Shown: piece after piece, positions 1 to 11,459 of the stretch | Position numbering within the stretch: the stretch's first letter is position 1 | How the letters are laid out: every line of letters begins with the position of its first letter | Assembly (NCBI GenBank): GCA_003255065.1 | Contig: QAOA01001051.1 | Location: forward strand, 25,540-89,539 | DNA: 64,000 nucleotides | DNA from: Cercis canadensis | Lineage: Eukaryota; Streptophyta; Magnoliopsida; Fabales; Fabaceae | Reading direction: 5' to 3' | The notes under the pieces: generated by a model | Told to the model about the DNA's origin: nothing | Database searches by the model: none | What the model saw: only the letters and a program-made list of their open reading frames with translations | Made by a program: the position numbers and the translations under genes

Positions 1-418
1 AAATTCCTAAAAATTAGTACTCTAATCAGCAATAATTTCTGAAATTATAATTTCAAATTACTAATTAAATGTGAGACTAAAATTAAAGAGGAAATTCTGA
101 AATTCTTCCATCAAGAAATTAATTATGAATTTCAAATATCAAAGAAATATATTTATGGAAGCTAATAAAGACAAACATTTTATTTTTTAATTATTCAATA
201 AATAATAAATGTTGAAAGATCTAAAAATGGAAGTTATTTAGTGCCATGAATTTTAATTTCTTTTTCATGTTTTTTATTTATATATCAGACATACTTCATA
301 TTTTAGATTATTTTTAAATGCTGTAGAATAGAAGAAATTCACACAGCCTGCCACTTGTCGTCACCTTGATAGCGACACTTGTCAGCTCTACATTGTGTAC
401 TCTATTATTAATATTATA
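1..418. repeat. Long direct repeat, copy 1 (cut by window edge)
   Basis: This AT-rich stretch recurs almost exactly at 2609-3001. Both copies end in the same block, a GC-richer piece with two CACTTGTC motifs followed by TATTATTAATATTATA. Copy 1 carries about 25 extra bases near 250-280. It begins at the first base of the window, so its true left end is unknown. The two copies could be the LTRs of a non-coding 3-kb element or two insertions of one family. I see no TG...CA ends, primer-binding site or polypurine tract to decide. Confidence 0.75.
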
Positions 419-2260
419 CTAGTACTAGGCCCCATGCAATGCGCAGCCAGGCATTACGGCGAGGGCCGACACAGAATAGAAAATCCTATTGGATTACTCG
501 TTGGGGTTGCTTTAGTGATTATCCAAATTATAGTCCTATTAGAATTTTTGGAAACTTGTCCACATGGTGTAATCTCACCATTTTTCCAGGTGCCATAGGA
601 TATCCTATTTAATCACCCGTTGGGGTTGATTTATTAGTTACCCAAATTATAGTCTTATTAAAACTTTAAAAAATTTGTACCCGTGATTTAACCCCAATCT
701 TTTTTCTAATGTTAAAGGTTATTTAATTTTTTTCCCCAAAAATTATACCTAGACCTAGTTATAATTTTGATTTTTGTTCCTTTTCCCTTTCTGTCTCAAT
801 TATCATACTCAACTCCTACTCATTCCAACTCATTTATATTTAAATACAATAGAGAAATTGTAACCTAATTAGAGTACCCTTGTCATCTAATTATTATTAC
901 TATTTTGTATAAATTTAAAGTAAAGTTATAATAGGGATAACCATTTAAAATGGTAGGACATTTATTTTTCGTTCAAAACTCACAAGAGTATCATATATTG
1001 TATCATTTTTATATAAAAAATGGGAAAGAAAATTCCGAATTTCTTTATAGACATGAAAGAGTTTCCTATATTGATTGCGTAGATAAACATAGAAAACTCT
1101 TATGTCTCTTTCAAACTACCTGTTTTCTATGTCTATTCTTAAAGTCATTGCCATTTGATTATTACTTTTAGAAGACTCAAATTTCTAATGAGCATATCAC
1201 CCTTCAAAGATCTTGCATATTGACACTTGATACTTGTAAGTTTGTAGTATTATATCTACTAATATAATATTCTTCAAATTGAAAGGGTTTATACATAATC
1301 ACTGTTTTTCAAAAAAATAATAGAAGAAAAAAAAATTCCAAAATGCTTTAGTAAAAATGAAAAAAAATCAAAATTATAACAATTAATCAGTATATTTAAA
1401 ATAACTACCATATACAAAATTAAATTCCCCAAAAAAAATTATATTGCCAATTGTATGCAAATAACTACCATGTATGAATTTACACTTTAGTTTTCAGCCT
1501 TCTAATGACGCTTTTTCAGCCTCTAATTTAACAGCCTAAAGGCATAAGAGGGGAAAAGAAAATGTATTACTATTTTGCTAATGAAAAAACATATATCAAT
1601 TGCATCTATAAATATTTATATTTATATAACATATATCAAAATCCAAAATCTTGCTTTGGATGACTGTCAAAACATCAGTTTCCCTAAAAAAAACAAAAAA
1701 TATTTTGAATTTTAAATGAATTATCACAACAATAAAATATTTTGACACAAATAAGAATCCAATTGTATCTTGCTTAGTTCGAACATTATATGTCAAAATG
1801 TATATGTACTAAGACATAACTAAATACATACTTTTCTTTTATCACATATAATGGCAGTTAAATTAGACACAATAAATACTGAATTTCACTTCTGAAATTA
1901 TTTCTTTGTAATTTTGACTATAATGCTAAGCTTAAAAATTTTAATTTATTTTTTTTTCAAATTAATTATCAATCAATAAATTATAATTGGCATGTGATTG
2001 AAATTATTGTATAATTTTTCATTTTTATATTAATTTCGTATTTATTAAATTATGAAAAATATAAGTTTGTAAATTTACCTATTTGTACTTGTAAACTTAA
2101 TTCATATTCAATGTTTAAGCTTTACTCGATAAAAATGAAACTTCTCAAATCTAAGCATAGNCAATAAAAATGAAATATCTGAAAACTAAGCATAGATTTA
2201 TTGGGGTCTAATATTAATTTTTCCATTAAATTTTCTTTATTTGGTTTTCTTATTGATCAT
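419..2260. other. AT-rich non-coding stretch
   Basis: No gene is recognisable here. It lies between the two long direct repeats and includes the imperfect tandem pair at 483-707. Short open frames (395-598, 950-1171, minus 1596-1796) have no recognisable motif and the composition of chance frames in AT-rich DNA. A single N at 2161 is flanked by a short imperfect repeat of about 30 bases. Confidence 0.5.
483..707. repeat. Imperfect tandem duplication, unit about 115 bp
   Basis: Two adjacent diverged copies (about 483-592 and 600-707) share the order TCCTATT, CGTTGGGGTTG, CCCAAATTATAGTC, TTATTA-rich, AACTT and ATTT blocks. Divergence is clearly higher than in the 161-bp tandem at 2261-2582, so this is an older event. 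No coding potential is seen. Confidence 0.6.
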
Positions 2261-2582
2261 TCAACAATATAAATTTATGATTTTTCGTACTTTTTAGCAA
2301 TAGAAATTTATTTTTTCAAATAAATAAAATTTAAAATCGGCAAACAAAATTAATAGTACCATATTTTAAAGCTAGGAGTTGGCGGCCTTTGGCTGTGCTT
2401 TATTTATATGCAAAAGGAGGCTCAACAATATAAATTTATGATTTTTCATACTTTTTAGCAATAGAAATTTATTTTTTCAAATAAATAAAATTTAAAATCG
2501 GCAAACAAAATTAATAGTGCCATATTTTAAAGCTAGGAGTTGGCAGCCGTGGGTTGTGATTTATTTATATGCAAAAGGAGGC
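2261..2582. repeat. Tandem duplication, two 161-bp units
   Basis: Unit 1 (2261-2421) and unit 2 (2422-2582) both start TCAACAATATAAATTTATG and end GCAAAAGGAGGCT, with only a handful of substitutions. The pair lies immediately left of the second long direct repeat at 2609. No N lies between the units, so this looks like a genuine recent tandem duplication. Confidence 0.85.
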
Positions 2583-2608
2583 TTAACATAAGAAACCACA
2601 GGTAATTG

Positions 2609-3001
2609 AAATTCCTAAAAATTAGTACTCTAATCAGCAATAATTTCTGAAATTATAATTTCAAATTACTAATTAAATGTGAGACTAAAATTAAAGAGGA
2701 AATTCTGAAATTCCTCCATCAAGAAATCAATTATGAATTTCAAATATCAAAGAAATATATTTATGGAAGCTAATAAATACAAACGTTTTATTTTTTAATT
2801 ATTCAATAAATAATAAATGCTGAAAGATCTAAAAATGGAAGTTATTTAGTGTCACGAATTTTATATATCAGACATACTTCATATTTTAGATTATTTTTAA
2901 ATGCTGTAGAATAGAAGAAATTCACACAGTCTGCCACTTGTCGTCACCTTGATAGCGACACTTGTCAGCTCCACATTGTGTACTCTATTATTAATATTAT
3001 A
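2609..3001. repeat. Long direct repeat, copy 2
   Basis: This is the second copy of the sequence at 1-418, about 2.6 kb downstream in the same orientation. It differs by scattered substitutions and lacks about 25 bases. Similarity stops after ATTAATATTATA in both copies. The sequence preceding 2609 cannot be compared because copy 1 starts at the window edge. Confidence 0.75.
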
Positions 3002-3185
3002 TAGATATTTTGAACAATTCGAAATAAACTTACTGTAATTATTTGATATTTAAACTTTTGTACTCAATATGTTATTAACTTATAAGAATTATTTAATGAA
3101 GTGGATTTGTGTTATAGAATTTATTTAATGAAAATGATATTTGTAAATGGTATATTTTTATTTTTAAGAAATATTATTTAGGAAT

Positions 3186-3534
3186 TTACTAAGTATAAAA
3201 AAAAAATTAGGAAATTCCATTCCGTTGGAATTTCAAAAAATAAAAATAAAAAATTTTGGAATTTTTTTAAAAACATAAAAATGTATTTTTTAAATATATT
3301 AAAAATTTCAACGGAATTTTCCGTTGCAATTTCTGTTTTGAAATTTTTTGTTGGAATTTTTTTTTCAAAAATGAATTCCAATGATAAAATTCTATTGGAA
3401 TTTTTGTTGAAATTATTGTTCCGTTTGAATTTTGCAATTCCAATAGCCACTTCTCTAATTACCCAAATTCCGTTGAAATTTGGCAAAATTTCAACAGAAA
3501 AATTCAATTGGAATCTAGGAATTTTCTTATAGTG
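3186..3534. mobile_element. Degenerate inverted-repeat MITE-like element
   Basis: The right end, read on the minus strand, is CACTATAAGAAAATTCC. The left end reads TACTAAGTATAAAAA...GGAAATTCC, an approximate inverted repeat. The interior is a quilt of TTCCGTTGGAATTT-like palindromic units on both strands, which explains the overlapping open frames on both strands. The CACTA-like end suggests a small CACTA-derived element. Boundaries are approximate, no target duplication was confirmed, and another MITE superfamily is possible. It abuts a fragment of the LTR-like repeat seen again at 5.2 and 17.3 kb. Confidence 0.45.
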
Positions 3535-3540
3535 TAGCAA

Positions 3541-3820
3541 TTAGAAAAAGAAATCTAGATTAATGATTTAAGGAAGAAAATCTAGATTAGTTATGTTAAA
3601 ATCGGAAACTCTAGATCTTTCTCATCCATATTTCTATCTGTTTTAGTATTTTTGCCTTTGAATTATTGCTTGATACTCACTCTTCATTGTCTAGATAAAA
3701 TTGAAATAGACTTAATTTTGGTAGTTAGTAGTCATAATTATCGTGGGGTGATACTCTATTCATCATTATATTACTTGTTTCCGATACGTACACTTGCATG
3801 TGGATTTTGCATGACAATCC
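3541..3820 (+). repeat. Fragment of dispersed LTR-like repeat (LARD/Athila-like 3' end)
   Basis: This segment matches 18,270-18,560 in the same orientation and 5165-5500 in the opposite one. Shared landmarks are AAATCTAGATTAA, GAAACYCTAG, AGATAAAATTGAAAT, a GTGGGRYGATACTCTA-like block and TATTACTTG. It ends with TACACTTGC, as in other copies. This sentence of motifs resembles the 3' part of long plant LTRs of large non-autonomous retrotransposons; that family assignment is from general knowledge and is not proven here. Confidence 0.55.
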
Positions 3821-4620
3821 TGATGATGGCCACGCTTTAAGGGGGGGCACCACTGGGGAATTTGAGGAAGCTCATTTCCTCTGCCTTGTGGGTGCACCAT
3901 AGAGAGGGTTAGGGTTTTTTATTTATTTATATTAATTACATATATATAATTACTAATCTACCTCAATATATTGTATCTTATATAAGTGTAAAAAAAAAAA
4001 TGGCATTTTTAGTATTTTACTATTATGGAGATCTCCATCCTTGAAACTCCCTCGGAAAAAATCTCTTTCTATCCCCATCCTTGTGACCGGTAAACCCCCT
4101 CTAATCCCCGCCTCGTGCGGGGAATCTTTTGTGGATAGTCAAACGGGGCATTTTGCCATCCCTAAAAAACATTGTATTCCATGGTTTCATCATCAAAATT
4201 GTATTCCATATAAACATGCTTGCATTCCAAAGTTTAGAAGCCTGTATGGTCAAATTGAAAAATTAAATTAATTAGTAAACCAAGTGAGAAGGTCATTCTC
4301 ATTAATGGGCTAGACACATGTTTAATTCTAATTGGTTATAGGAAGGGAGTATTTAATCATGGATGTGGGGATAGTTCCAATTGCTAGAACCGTTGGAGAG
4401 TGGGTTGGCATTAAGTGTCATAAATTGTGAACTGTTATTGGCATTCCTTCATGAAATTTATTTACACCCAAATTTATTTTAATGGTGATGTTTTTATATT
4501 TTCTTCATATTCATATAAATATTTTTTCAGTGCAATGTAGGATATCTGCATTCCATTATTACCACAATTCACCCATAAACTAATTCACAATCTGCAACCT
4601 ACAGGTTAAGGCCAAGAAAA
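3821..4620. other. Intergenic, no recognised feature
   Basis: The 800 bases before the BAHD relic are mixed, with a C-rich patch at 4060-4160. The open frame at 4041-4271 has no recognisable motif. I see no gene, RNA or clear repeat. Confidence 0.4.
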
Positions 4621-5110
4621 ATGGTGACCACCAAAAGCTCTTATACAGTCATCCCTAGTGAGCCTACACCCAAGGGTCCTTTCTGATTATCCGAGAGTGA
4701 CCAAATCAATCCTTGGACTCCACCCACCATTTACATTTACAAGCCAAACCACAACCATGGTTACAATGCTATCCTCAATAATTGTGTTGAGAGAATGAGA
4801 GATTCTCTTGGCAACATCTTAGTCCACTACTACCCACTAGCTGGCTGGCTACGCTGGATTGGAGGGGGCGATTGGAAGTGCATTGTAATGAAATGGGAGT
4901 GACACTTTTGGAAGTTGGATGGGTTTGCCTGTGTATGAAACTGACTTTGGGTGGGGAAAACCTGCATATATGGGTCCAGGAGCATTAAATGCAGATGGTA
5001 AGTCATTCATTATTCCAAGCCCCTCTGAAGATGGCTCTTTTGTTGTAGCTATACATTTGCAGACAGCTCATATGGAAGCTTTCAAGAAATTCTTCTACGA
5101 GGATCTATGA
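4621..5110 (+). pseudogene. BAHD (HXXXD-type) acyltransferase relic, N and C ends only
   Basis: BAHD enzymes move acyl groups from acyl-CoA to amines or alcohols in plant specialised metabolism. From the ATG at 4621 the frame resembles the N-terminal about 80 residues of hydroxycinnamoyl-transferase members, including VHYYPLAG and RWIGGG. It has an in-frame TGA after about 21 codons and a one-base frameshift near 4865. At about 4917 the sequence jumps straight to the C-terminal part, with the structural motif DFGWG at about 4942 and the family-like end [19 protein letters not shown] before the stop at 5110. The catalytic HXXXD motif and roughly 250 central residues are absent. The DFGWG context is closest in flavour to spermidine hydroxycinnamoyl transferases. 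It is clearly non-functional. Confidence 0.87.
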
Positions 5111-5164
5111 AATTATAGCATAGCCTTCTTTTCTACCTATGTTTTCTAAGGTGAAAGTGTTGTG

Positions 5165-6480
5165 TAAAACTCTAACGCAAGTGTACGTTATCATTTTCAA
5201 GTAATAAAATGAGAGTAGAGTAATGTCCCACAGAAACTATGGCTAATAAGTACCAAAATTGAGTTTATTCTAATTTTATCTAGACAATCAAGAAAATCAA
5301 GAATTGATATTGAGCAATAATTAAAATGCAAGAATAGTAAAAGAAATTGAAAGATGGATGAGAAGTATCTATGATTTCTTATTTCACCATAGCTATTCTG
5401 ATTTGCTATCCCTATTTCATTAACCAAGAATTGTCTTTCTAATTGCTAGCCAAGAACCCTAATTTATTCATTAGCCTCTTCCAATGTCAAACGAAAGTAT
5501 CTCTAAGTTATGAACCCACTATATTCCTATGTGAATTACAAATAACCTAGAAATTTATTTAATTTTTTGGTTCTCTTTAATTGACTACACAGGCCATAGC
5601 TGTATATCTCTATCCTACATACAACCTATATTCTTAATCCCTATAATCTTTAATTACAAATTACCTCTCAGTCTCATTGCAATTATCTAATCAACTAATT
5701 GGTGACAAGCAATTAGAAGCATGGAAAATTGAGAAGAAGAGGACAATCAATATAGATGTTCTTGAATTAAAGAAATAGAAAATTAGAAATCTTCCTAGCT
5801 AGACTACATCCTAGCCCTAGAAAGGAATTTAGTTCATGATAGAAAAATAAAGCATGATAGAATAAATTCTAGACATGATTGAAAGGGAGAAGAATAAAAC
5901 TCAGTATTGAAGCTAAGACTTGCTAGTCACCAATCTTCGCTCCAATCCTTGCTTTGCTCTTGCCTCCTTTCAAAAACGTTTCCAAGAAGGTTTCTAAAAC
6001 CTAAAAATATATATTTATACTACTTACAAAGAGTCCTATTTTAATTAGGAAACAAAGCACGTTAAAAGAGAAAAATAAAGGTCCAGGCGCTGAAGCTCTA
6101 TGTCAAAGGCGCTGTAGCGCTTACACTCAGATTAACACTTCAATGAAGGGGGTTACCAGTGCTGGGGCGCAAGGCCAAGGGCGCCACGGTGCTTCAATTC
6201 TATCGCATCACTAGTGTGCGAACAAAAGGGGTGCTAGGGCGCCTAGTTTCTGGACCAATGGGCGCAGGAGCGCTTGCTATTTGGCGCAGGTGCGCTTTTG
6301 CTTCAAAATCCAAGTCACAAGCGCTGTAGCTCTTGAGCACTGGGGATGGGGCACTTAGTCTTTGTCACAGGTGAAGATGAATTTCACAATAGCGTTGGGG
6401 CTCTTGTTATAGAGTGTTGGGGCCCTTGCTTTTTGCCTCCACTACACAAAATTTGACACTTTTTCACCTTAAGGCACAAA
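5165..6480 (-). mobile_element. LARD-like/LTR-like dispersed repeat, minus orientation
   Basis: Read on the minus strand this matches the repeat at 17,339-18,560 along most of its length. Both have a GC-rich block of GGCGC/GCGCC words (6080-6430 here, 17,500-17,585 there), then a pyrimidine- and AT-rich part with the same landmarks, and end in TATTACTTG followed by AATGATAA. No coding capacity is visible. The pattern resembles the LTR or leader of large non-autonomous retrotransposons. Neither terminal repeats nor target duplications were found, so the boundaries are approximate. Confidence 0.55.
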
Positions 6481-6812
6481 ATCTTCATAATTTCATTAGA
6501 CCTACACAAATAACAAAATTATATTATTTAACACTCAAAATCCTCAAGAAACCTACACAATATTAAGCTGAGAATATCAACAAAGTGGATATAAAATCCA
6601 CTTAACAAAAAGATTAGTATGTGTTATTTATGTGTGCCCAATAATGTCAAAAATAGCTTTTTGATTTGTTTAATTTTCATCAATCCCTCAACATAAATTA
6701 GTAATAGTTGAGAATTTTTTTTCTTACTTGTGCTAAATATACAGCAAACACCTTCTTACTAGTCAGAGAAGTGAAAGGAATAATGTGTTATTGCTTATTC
6801 ACGTGGGATGCT
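6481..6812. other. Intergenic flank of CACTA copy A
   Basis: AT-rich sequence with no recognisable gene. Its last three bases, GCT (6810-6812), are the left target-site duplication of the CACTA element that follows. Confidence 0.5.
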
Positions 6813-7017
6813 CACTACAAGAAAAATCAAATCCGTGAGAAATGGGTGTGACAAAAGTCTTTTTTCACGGACAAAGTGGTTCGTGAGGAATTTCTCACAG
6901 TGTTTCTCATGGGTAAACATTTGTTACGCGTGAAAGTATGTCACGCGTAAGTCATTTAGTTTCTCACAGACCTATTCCGTGAGAAAATTCTCATAGACAA
7001 TTGTCCATGAGAAATGC

Positions 7018-7987
7018 CGTGAGAATTTTTTTATATTTTTTTTGGCTTAAATGACTATTTATTTTTTTTTAACATTTAATCAAATTAATAAAAAAAAATT
7101 AAATGAAATATAATTAAATTTTATTAATAAAATTTAATTACATTAAAAAAATGTTATACAATATTAAAAAAAAATACAGTGGAAAGCCCTGAGCACTACT
7201 CCTCCTCGTCTATCACTAAGTCCTGAGCTACGTTATCGTGATCGTCAGCAGGAGGCTGTGGGGCCGAATTGGATGCTAGACCCTAGCGTTGCTGCTGTAA
7301 GTCTCCGAACATTGCTACAAGTGCCTTCGTGGATATGCCAGAGGCATCCAGTGCCTGGGCCACTAGGCAGAGGCGAGCCACTTGTTGCTGCAAGCTGGCC
7401 ATCTAGGTCAGCACCTTAGACATCTTAGGATTCGGCCACTAGGAAGGCTGGGAAGGCTGTGAGTTGGCGGAGTCCAATACCCTGGCCTCAAAGCACATGT
7501 CATAGNAATTTTTTTATATTCTTTTTGGCTTAAATGACTATTTATTTTTTTTTAACATTTAATCAAATTAATAAAAAAAAATTAAATGAAATATAATTAA
7601 ATTTTATTAATAAAATTTAATTACATTAAAAAAATGTTATACAATATTAAAAAAAAATACAGTGGAAAGCCCTGAGCACTACTCCTCCTCGTCTATCACT
7701 AAGTCTTGAGCTACGTTATCGTGATCGTCAGCAGGAGGCTGTGGGGCCGAATTGGATGCTAGACCCTAGCGTTGCTGTTGTAAGTCTCCGAACATTGCTG
7801 CAAGTGCCTTCGTGGATATGCCAGAGGCATCCAGTGCCTGGGCCACTAGGCAGAGGCGAGCCACTTGTTGCTGCAAGCTGGCCATCTAGGTCAGCACCTT
7901 AGACATCTTAGGATTCGGCCACTAGGAAGGCTGGGAAGGCTGTGAGTTGGCGGAGTCCAATACCCTGGCCTCAAAGCACATGTCATA
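7018..7987. repeat. Duplicate flanking an N (probable assembly artefact)
   Basis: Bases about 7022-7505 and 7507-7987 are near-identical direct copies separated by one N at 7506. They differ at a few single bases, as two alleles would. The duplicated piece covers the last exon of the CACTA transposase relic. I read this as overlapping contig ends joined without merging. Confidence 0.85.
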
Positions 7988-9182
7988 GGCCCGGCCCTTC
8001 TTATTTTTCCCGCTGACGACATCTAGTCATAACCTAGGTATCGTTGACAGAAGAGGAAAAGGACCTAGCTTGGCTCTCAGATCGACTCCTCTCAAACTCA
8101 GTCTGCATTGATAAAATAATTAGGTTAGTATTAGAATTAATATATGTAACTCACATAAAGACTTAAAGATGAATTTAATACTTACATAGGTAGACTTTGC
8201 CCGTTGATGTACCCAGCCCTTAGTAGAGCTGTGCTGGAGGTGACAGAAAACCTCCGAACCATTGGGCTCTCTGCCCAACTCCTTCGTCTACCAAAAACAC
8301 AAATTGTTAGTAAACATAAATAAAACCCTTTAGTAATATTAAATAAAACACTTACCAACCTCTGTTTGCGCTCGGAGACGGTGATAAAGCCACCCTTGTG
8401 AAAGGCCCACCTTTTGTCTAAGAAACGATTCTTCTTGTTCCTCTCAGAGATGGCCCTATACTCCTAGGAGGTCCATCTGGACCTGAAGGCCTCAAGTACA
8501 ACAAGCGACAACCAATAGTCCATGAACTTCCTGATCTTGATGTCTCAGAAGCAAGTTCGTAGGTTGTCAGAACATTTAAAGAGCCAGATCTTACGAATCT
8601 GGCTGTCATGCTGGGGTACCTAGACACATTTCCTCTGTATTAGAAAACATAAGATCAGTGTTAGTAAAATATGTATTAGAATTTACTTAAAATAAGGTGA
8701 AGTCTAACCAAGGCTGCTTAAATTTCGACTTGTATATAGCCGAAAGGAAGTTCACGGGCTCTTTGGAAGGCATAAAGCTGGAAAAAAAAAAAAGTAGTTG
8801 TCAAGTAATAGAAATAACTAATAGTAAATTTATAGAAAAGAAAAATGTTAAGTATTAGAATTAACTTACTCCTTCCTCCCATGTGGCTCAATAACTAACT
8901 GACCATCAGATAGTCGGGAGCCCGAACATGACGTGGTGAGTCCGAATTGGACAAACTTGTGTGCAACGACCTCCCAGCAGTCAATGATGCAGAGCTTGGG
9001 GTGGCGGCTCCTAAGCACCCTTCATTTTTCGTAGTGGCCGACGAGATGCGTGCCAACCCCGAGGTCAGCATGAACATAGACAAGGCCGGCTCAGTCTGAG
9101 AACGCGAAGAAACAGCCTTGCCTCTGTCCTTCCTGGACAGCGGCCCAGCTGTGGGAGATGACTGTATCGGCCTATTTGACAT
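7190..9182 (-). pseudogene. Plant Ptta/En/Spm transposase (Transposase_24-like) relic of CACTA copy A
   Basis: Minus-strand exons can be followed. The first starts at the ATG at 9182, preceded by the acceptor TATGACAG, and in another frame ends SDGQLVIEPHGRKE before a GTAAG donor near 8870. A middle exon (about 8627-8347) carries an RKNRFLDKRWAFHKGGF-like segment typical of this family, then ITVSERKQRL. The C-terminal exon (about 8120-7190) encodes LQQQVARLCLVAQ and an acidic DEEE end. The same order appears in copy C (51,125-53,990). In-frame stops and frameshifts show it is broken. The family name comes from recognition of the conserved core; exact splice sites are approximate. Confidence 0.72.
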
Positions 9183-9239
9183 CTGTCATACAATTTAAAT
9201 AAAACCAATGAAATAGTTAGTACAATAAAAATAGAAATC

Positions 9240-9475
9240 CTTAACCCCTAAACCCTAAACCTAAATTCTTAAACCTCAATCCCTAATCTTAAACCCTAAA
9301 ACTTAAACTCCTAAATCTCAAACCTAAACTATTAAACCCAAAACCTAAACCCTAACCCCAAACCCAAAACCCTTAAACCTTAAACTCCTAAACCCCTAAA
9401 CTAAATTAATAAACCCTAACCCCTAACCCCTAAACCCTAAATCCCTTTAACCCCAAACCCTAAATAAAAAAATTG
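9240..9475 (-). repeat. Degenerate telomere-like (CCCTAAA)n tract in CACTA copy A
   Basis: About 235 bases consist of variants of CCCTAAA/CCTAAAC, the plant telomere repeat TTTAGGG on the minus strand. In the direction of the transposase gene it lies just upstream of the acceptor and ATG of the first coding exon, in the presumed 5' intron or leader. Corresponding tracts are in copies B (12,640-12,770) and C (50,838-51,070). It is too diverged to be a recent telomere capture. Confidence 0.85.
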
Positions 9476-10333
9476 GGTAGAGTTTTTCCTAAAAATTAAA
9501 TATTCCAGGAATTTTTTATTCCACACAATTAAACAAAAGCAACAGTTTACCAACAAAAGCAACAAAAAATTAATAAAATCCAAAAAAGACAATGCACATC
9601 ATCACAAACCCCAATCAACAAAAAATTTATAAAATCCATAACAAAGGCAACAGATTACCAACAAAAGCAATACAAAATTAATAAGATCCAACAAAGACAA
9701 TGCATATCATCACAAATCCCATTCAACACAAAATTAATAAAATCTATCACAAACAATGAAGCTAAAATTAAGAAAATAAATCATGAAACTGAAAAAATTA
9801 CATACCGTCTAAGAGAGAGAGGGAGAGATCTATGAGTGAAAGTGGGCGAACACTGATGAGCTATAGAGAGAATCACCACCGTCGATAGAGAGAGATACGA
9901 AGGCTGAATCGCAAAGGTAGAGGGGATTTGTGGGGGGTTTTATGATTTAGGGCTTCGGGTTCTATGAGAAATTAAGAGAAATAGAGAAAAAATCTTAAGA
10001 ATCGCAGAGGAACAATGAATTTTTTAGTCGAATATGGATTTAGGGATTAGGGTTCTATCAGAGATTAAGACAGATAAATAGAAGAGAGAATGAATCACGG
10101 ATGACGGTGAAACCCATATTTCTCATGAACTTTCTCACGGATTTGGTCCTTGAGAAAAAAAAAAAAAAACCTGGATTTTCAAATTTTAAGTGAAATGGTG
10201 CGTTGCATTTTCTCACAGACTAGGTCCGTGAGAACTATGAACACATTTATGCGGATAGTTGGGACAACATTTATCACAGAATTTTGTCACTGTTACACCT
10301 GTCCGTGAGAAAATCTCAACAGTCACATTTCGA

Positions 10334-10725
10334 GAGAAAGCTCGTGAGAAATATCTTGTTTTTCTCACGGATTTTTTGTCTGTGAGAAAATTCTGTGACT
10401 AAAACAGTTTTTTCTTGTAGTGGCTGGTGCTCACCTAACCATCTCTACCCTACTTGTGGCTACCTTTTTCCCATTCCAGAGCATTTCCCTTTTCTTTAAG
10501 TGTTGTGAGTTGCTCATGCTGGATCAGTATANAAGCTCGTGAGAAATATCTTGTTTTTCTCACGAATTTTTTGTCTGTGAGAAAATTCTGTGACTAAAAC
10601 AGTTTTTTCTTGTAGTGGCTGGTGCTCACCTAACCATCTCTACCCTACTTGTGGCTACCTTTTTCCCATTCCGGAGCATTTCCCTTTTCTTTAAGTGTTG
10701 TGAGTTGCTCATGCTGGATCAGTAT
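10334..10725. repeat. Duplicate flanking an N across the CACTA copy A right end (probable artefact)
   Basis: Bases 10,334-10,531 and 10,533-10,725 are near-identical, separated by one N at 10,532. The second copy repeats the CACTA right terminus and its flank, so an apparent extra TIR near 10,600-10,618 should not be counted as another element. Confidence 0.88.
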
Positions 10726-11459
10726 AAGTCCTATTAACATATAAAAGGAGTCTCCACTTATAAGTCCTATAAGTGGGAGTCACATTTTTATGTTTATGAA
10801 AAACAGAATGGCAAAGCTATGAAAAAAATCTTGTTTGGACCAAAATAAAATTTCGCTGGGGTCAAAGTCTAATTATATAAAAAAATTATTGTTGAGGTGT
10901 GTTTTATCACTGTCTATGAGAGTATTACTCTCGAATTGATACACACAAAAATTATCCCTAAACTTGTGCCTCCTTTGATGATCCTTTAAAGTTTTGACAG
11001 CAGGCCCTCTTTTTTTTTTTTTTTTTTTTTTNTTTTTTTTTTTAACTAAGAACACAATAAAAGGCATCAATAATTGTGTCCCACAAAGTCTCTAAAAATA
11101 CCATGAAATTTCTATTATTTTAATATATTGTAATTGTGGCATATGAATCTCTTTTACTTTCTACATTTTTCTTCTTTTGTTTTTACCTTAGCTATTTTGA
11201 TCAATGAACTAAAATCCTCATGGAAGAATATGTCTTGGCTATATTTCATGGTTGGTGTGTTTTGTGGAGTAACATCACTAGCAATGGTCGGCAACTATTT
11301 CTTTGGAACCCCAAAATCCTTGAGAAAATTAACTTCTACTCATGAAAGAGAAGAATGAATCTACATGAATTTGTCCAAAGCTTTATCTAGCTTTTATGTT
11401 TTTCTTTTTTGTGGTCCTTGATGGTTCCATGATTTTGGTTCATAAGGTACAAAGTAAAA
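10726..11459. other. Intergenic; possible small two-helix membrane ORF at 11,134-11,358
   Basis: There is a poly-T run broken by an N at 11,032. The plus-strand frame 11,134-11,358 (74 residues) has two hydrophobic segments, about residues 5-22 and 35-57, and a charged C-terminal end. It might be a small membrane protein, the last exon of a larger gene, or chance. I recognise no family, and no promoter or neighbouring exon was found. Confidence 0.25.

Larger units (their letters stand above)
6813..10422 (-). mobile_element. CACTA (En/Spm) transposon copy A, transposase on minus strand
   Basis: The left terminus is CACTACAAGAAAAA and the right terminus is the inverse, TTTTTTCTTGTAGTG. They are flanked by a 3-bp duplication GCT (6810-6812 and 10,423-10,425), the hallmark of the CACTA superfamily. 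Subterminal regions at 6825-7025 and 10,110-10,415 are packed with TCCGTGAGAAA / TTTCTCACGGA motifs in both orientations, the expected place for transposase-binding sites. The interior holds minus-strand transposase exons and a telomere-like tract. An unmerged duplication around the N at 7506 adds about 485 bases, so the natural length is nearer 3.1 kb. Mobilisation is unlikely because the gene is broken. Confidence 0.93.

Noticed and set aside
405-418. TAATATTATA resembling the geminivirus origin nonanucleotide
   Set aside because: It lacks the final AC, has no GC-rich hairpin stem and no Rep-like gene nearby, and such strings are common in AT-rich plant DNA.
3178-3540. Overlapping open frames on both strands as coding genes
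   Set aside because: They arise from palindromic TTCCGTTGGAA-type units; both translations are Phe/Lys/Ile-rich and lack any motif.
6080-6430. GCGCC-rich block considered as a CpG island or promoter
   Set aside because: The same block recurs in the plus-oriented copy at 17,500, so it is part of a dispersed repeat, not a gene promoter.
9240-9475. Interstitial telomere as a sign of an ancient chromosome fusion
   Set aside because: The tract is inside a CACTA element and recurs at the same place in two other copies, so it belongs to the element.
10600-10620. A second CACTA right terminus (TTCTTGTAGTG) after copy A
   Set aside because: It lies in the duplicate after the N at 10,532 and has the same flank as the real terminus, so it is the same end counted twice.
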